This document shows, one piece after another, positions 9,382 through 10,227 of a DNA stretch of 10,227 nucleotides; the first letter of the stretch is position 1, and every line of letters starts with the position of its first letter. Source of the DNA: Candidatus Dadabacteria bacterium (GTDB taxonomy: Bacteria; J088); contig RFIY01000116.1 in NCBI GenBank assembly GCA_003695505.1, positions 1-10,227 on the forward strand, in the 5' to 3' direction. Under the pieces are notes generated by a model. It was given only the letters and a program-made list of their open reading frames with translations, was not told the DNA's origin and did no database searches. A program made the position numbers and the translations under genes.

Positions 9382-10227
9382 TCAGCGGCTCAATGAAGCT
9401 GCGACCGCCCGGTTGATGCCGACCATACGGACCTGGCCCCGCAGGGACATCGGATCGCCGTTATGGACATAGGCGACAGCCAGACGTTGTCGCCGCGAAG
9501 CCCAGCCGCCCGAGCCACCCATGCCGAAGTGTCCAAACGCGCGACCGCGACCGACGCGGTGGTAGCCGATCCGCCAGTGCATCGGCAGGCCAATGATGCG
9601 ATCGAGCTTGCGCGTCTGGACGGTGGTTGCTTCATCGATCACACTCGCATCGATCAGGCGGGAACCATCCGGGAGCCGGCCGTCGTTGGCGAGCATGCTG
9701 TACATCGCGGCGAGGCTGCGTGCCGTGAAGTGGCCATTCGCGGACGGTACCGGGATCTCGCGATACTCCGGATCGAACATCATACGACCGATGCCGGGCG
9801 TGTAGAACGCGCGAATCTGCCGCCGCAACGCGCGCCGGATTGGCTGGCGCGCGACATTTGCCAGGCGTCCGCCGTTCCTGCTGCGTGTCGCGGTGGGCTT
9901 CGGGCTGTTGGAACTGGGGGCGTGGCCGCTGGCTACCCGATCATGTGCATCGCGAGGCAGCGCAACGAACAGGCCGTCCGCGCCCAGCGGTGTTGCCAGC
10001 TCTTCTGCGACGAAACGGTCAATGGGGCGCCCGTCGACGCGGCGGATCAGTTCGCCGACCAGCCAGGCGATCGTGACCGCGTGGTAGCCGCAGGCGGTAC
10101 CCGGCTTGTGATCAGGCCGTTGCGAGGCAAGCGCGTCCGCCATGGGTGTCCAGTCGCGCGCAGCAGAGAAGTGGATGCCTCGCGGAAATTTGTACAATCC
10201 GGCCTGGTGCGACGCGAGCTGTCGGAC
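9382..10227 (-). CDS. Serine hydrolase of the beta-lactamase/esterase family, N-terminus cut by window edge
   Basis: The frame stays open to the right edge, giving 281 visible residues; the true start and the catalytic Ser-x-x-Lys motif lie beyond 10227. The visible part opens with LASHQAGL, the conserved segment that follows the nucleophile motif in class C beta-lactamase-like hydrolases. YHAVTIAWLVGELIRR (Tyr codon at 10086-10084) matches the catalytic Tyr region of EstB-type esterases in place of Tyr-x-Asn, and continues into IDRFVAEELATPLGAD. Near the C-terminus, FGHFGMGGSGGWA corresponds to the position of the KTG or HxG motif. An Arg-rich stretch between the Tyr region and SARNGHFTARSLAAMY-like core sequence is probably a loop. 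Such proteins hydrolyse esters, D-amino-acid peptides or occasionally beta-lactams; nothing here indicates antibiotic resistance. A TTG at 10197 is only an internal codon, not the start. The membrane-protein gene begins 108 bases downstream on the same strand. Confidence 0.9.
   Translation of the reverse strand, partial: VRQLASHQAGLYKFPRGIHFSAARDWTPMADALASQRPDHKPGTACGYHAVTIAWLVGELIRRVDGRPIDRFVAEELATPLGADGLFVALPRDAHDRVASGHAPSSNSPKPTATRSRNGGRLANVARQPIRRALRRQIRAFYTPGIGRMMFDPEYREIPVPSANGHFTARSLAAMYSMLANDGRLPDGSRLIDASVIDEATTVQTRKLDRIIGLPMHWRIGYHRVGRGRAFGHFGMGGSGGWASRRQRLAVAYVHNGDPMSLRGQVRMVGINRAVAASLSR

Noticed and set aside
8425-9396. 323-codon plus-strand open frame opposite the transporter and membrane-protein genes
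   Set aside because: The minus strand gives ordered transmembrane helices typical of EamA transporters; the plus-strand product is a low-complexity antisense frame.
10195-10197. TTG as start codon of the serine hydrolase
   Set aside because: The frame continues upstream to the window edge through LASHQAGL, a conserved internal family motif, so this codon is internal.

Overview
This is a high-GC chromosomal window made mostly of housekeeping genes. The gene content (infC, uvrA, a BRCT-containing NAD+-dependent ligA, an HPF-like protein, an outer-membrane-type lipoprotein) and an ANR/FNR-type palindrome suggest a proteobacterium, most likely a high-GC gammaproteobacterium. That placement is an inference; no rRNA or other decisive marker is present. 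There are no tRNAs, insertion sequences, CRISPR arrays or clear signs of recent transfer.

Left part (1-5215, all minus strand). Read in the direction of transcription, the order is uvrA (2321-5215), a gene for a secreted lipoprotein with a carbohydrate-binding-like module and a glycoside-hydrolase-like barrel (660-2222), then infC (458 to beyond position 1). infC starts at an ATC codon behind a good Shine-Dalgarno site. It has its own extended -10 promoter in the 201-base gap and is not preceded by thrS. The lipoprotein gene has a near-perfect ANR/FNR box centred 41.5 bases upstream of a predicted transcription start.

Middle part (5216-7918, plus strand). Divergent from uvrA lie a small ribosome-hibernation-factor-like gene (5355-5747) and ligA (5798-7918). 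Both ligA and uvrA lack an upstream Shine-Dalgarno site and have a -10-like hexamer almost touching the start codon, so both are candidates for leaderless translation. UvrA (damage recognition) and LigA (nick sealing) act at the first and last steps of nucleotide excision repair, but they are divergently oriented and share no visible LexA box.

Right part (7968-10227, minus strand). In transcription order these are a serine beta-lactamase-like hydrolase cut by the window edge (9382-10227), a small four-helix membrane protein of unknown function (8875-9273), and a ten-helix DMT/EamA transporter (7968-8912) whose start overlaps the membrane-protein gene. ligA and the transporter gene converge with 49 bases between their stop codons and no recognisable intrinsic terminator.

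I did not find a convincing undescribed multi-gene system. The observations most worth following are the apparently oxygen-responsive promoter of the lipoprotein, that protein's lack of a canonical acid/base glutamate, the ATC start of infC, and the paired leaderless candidates.
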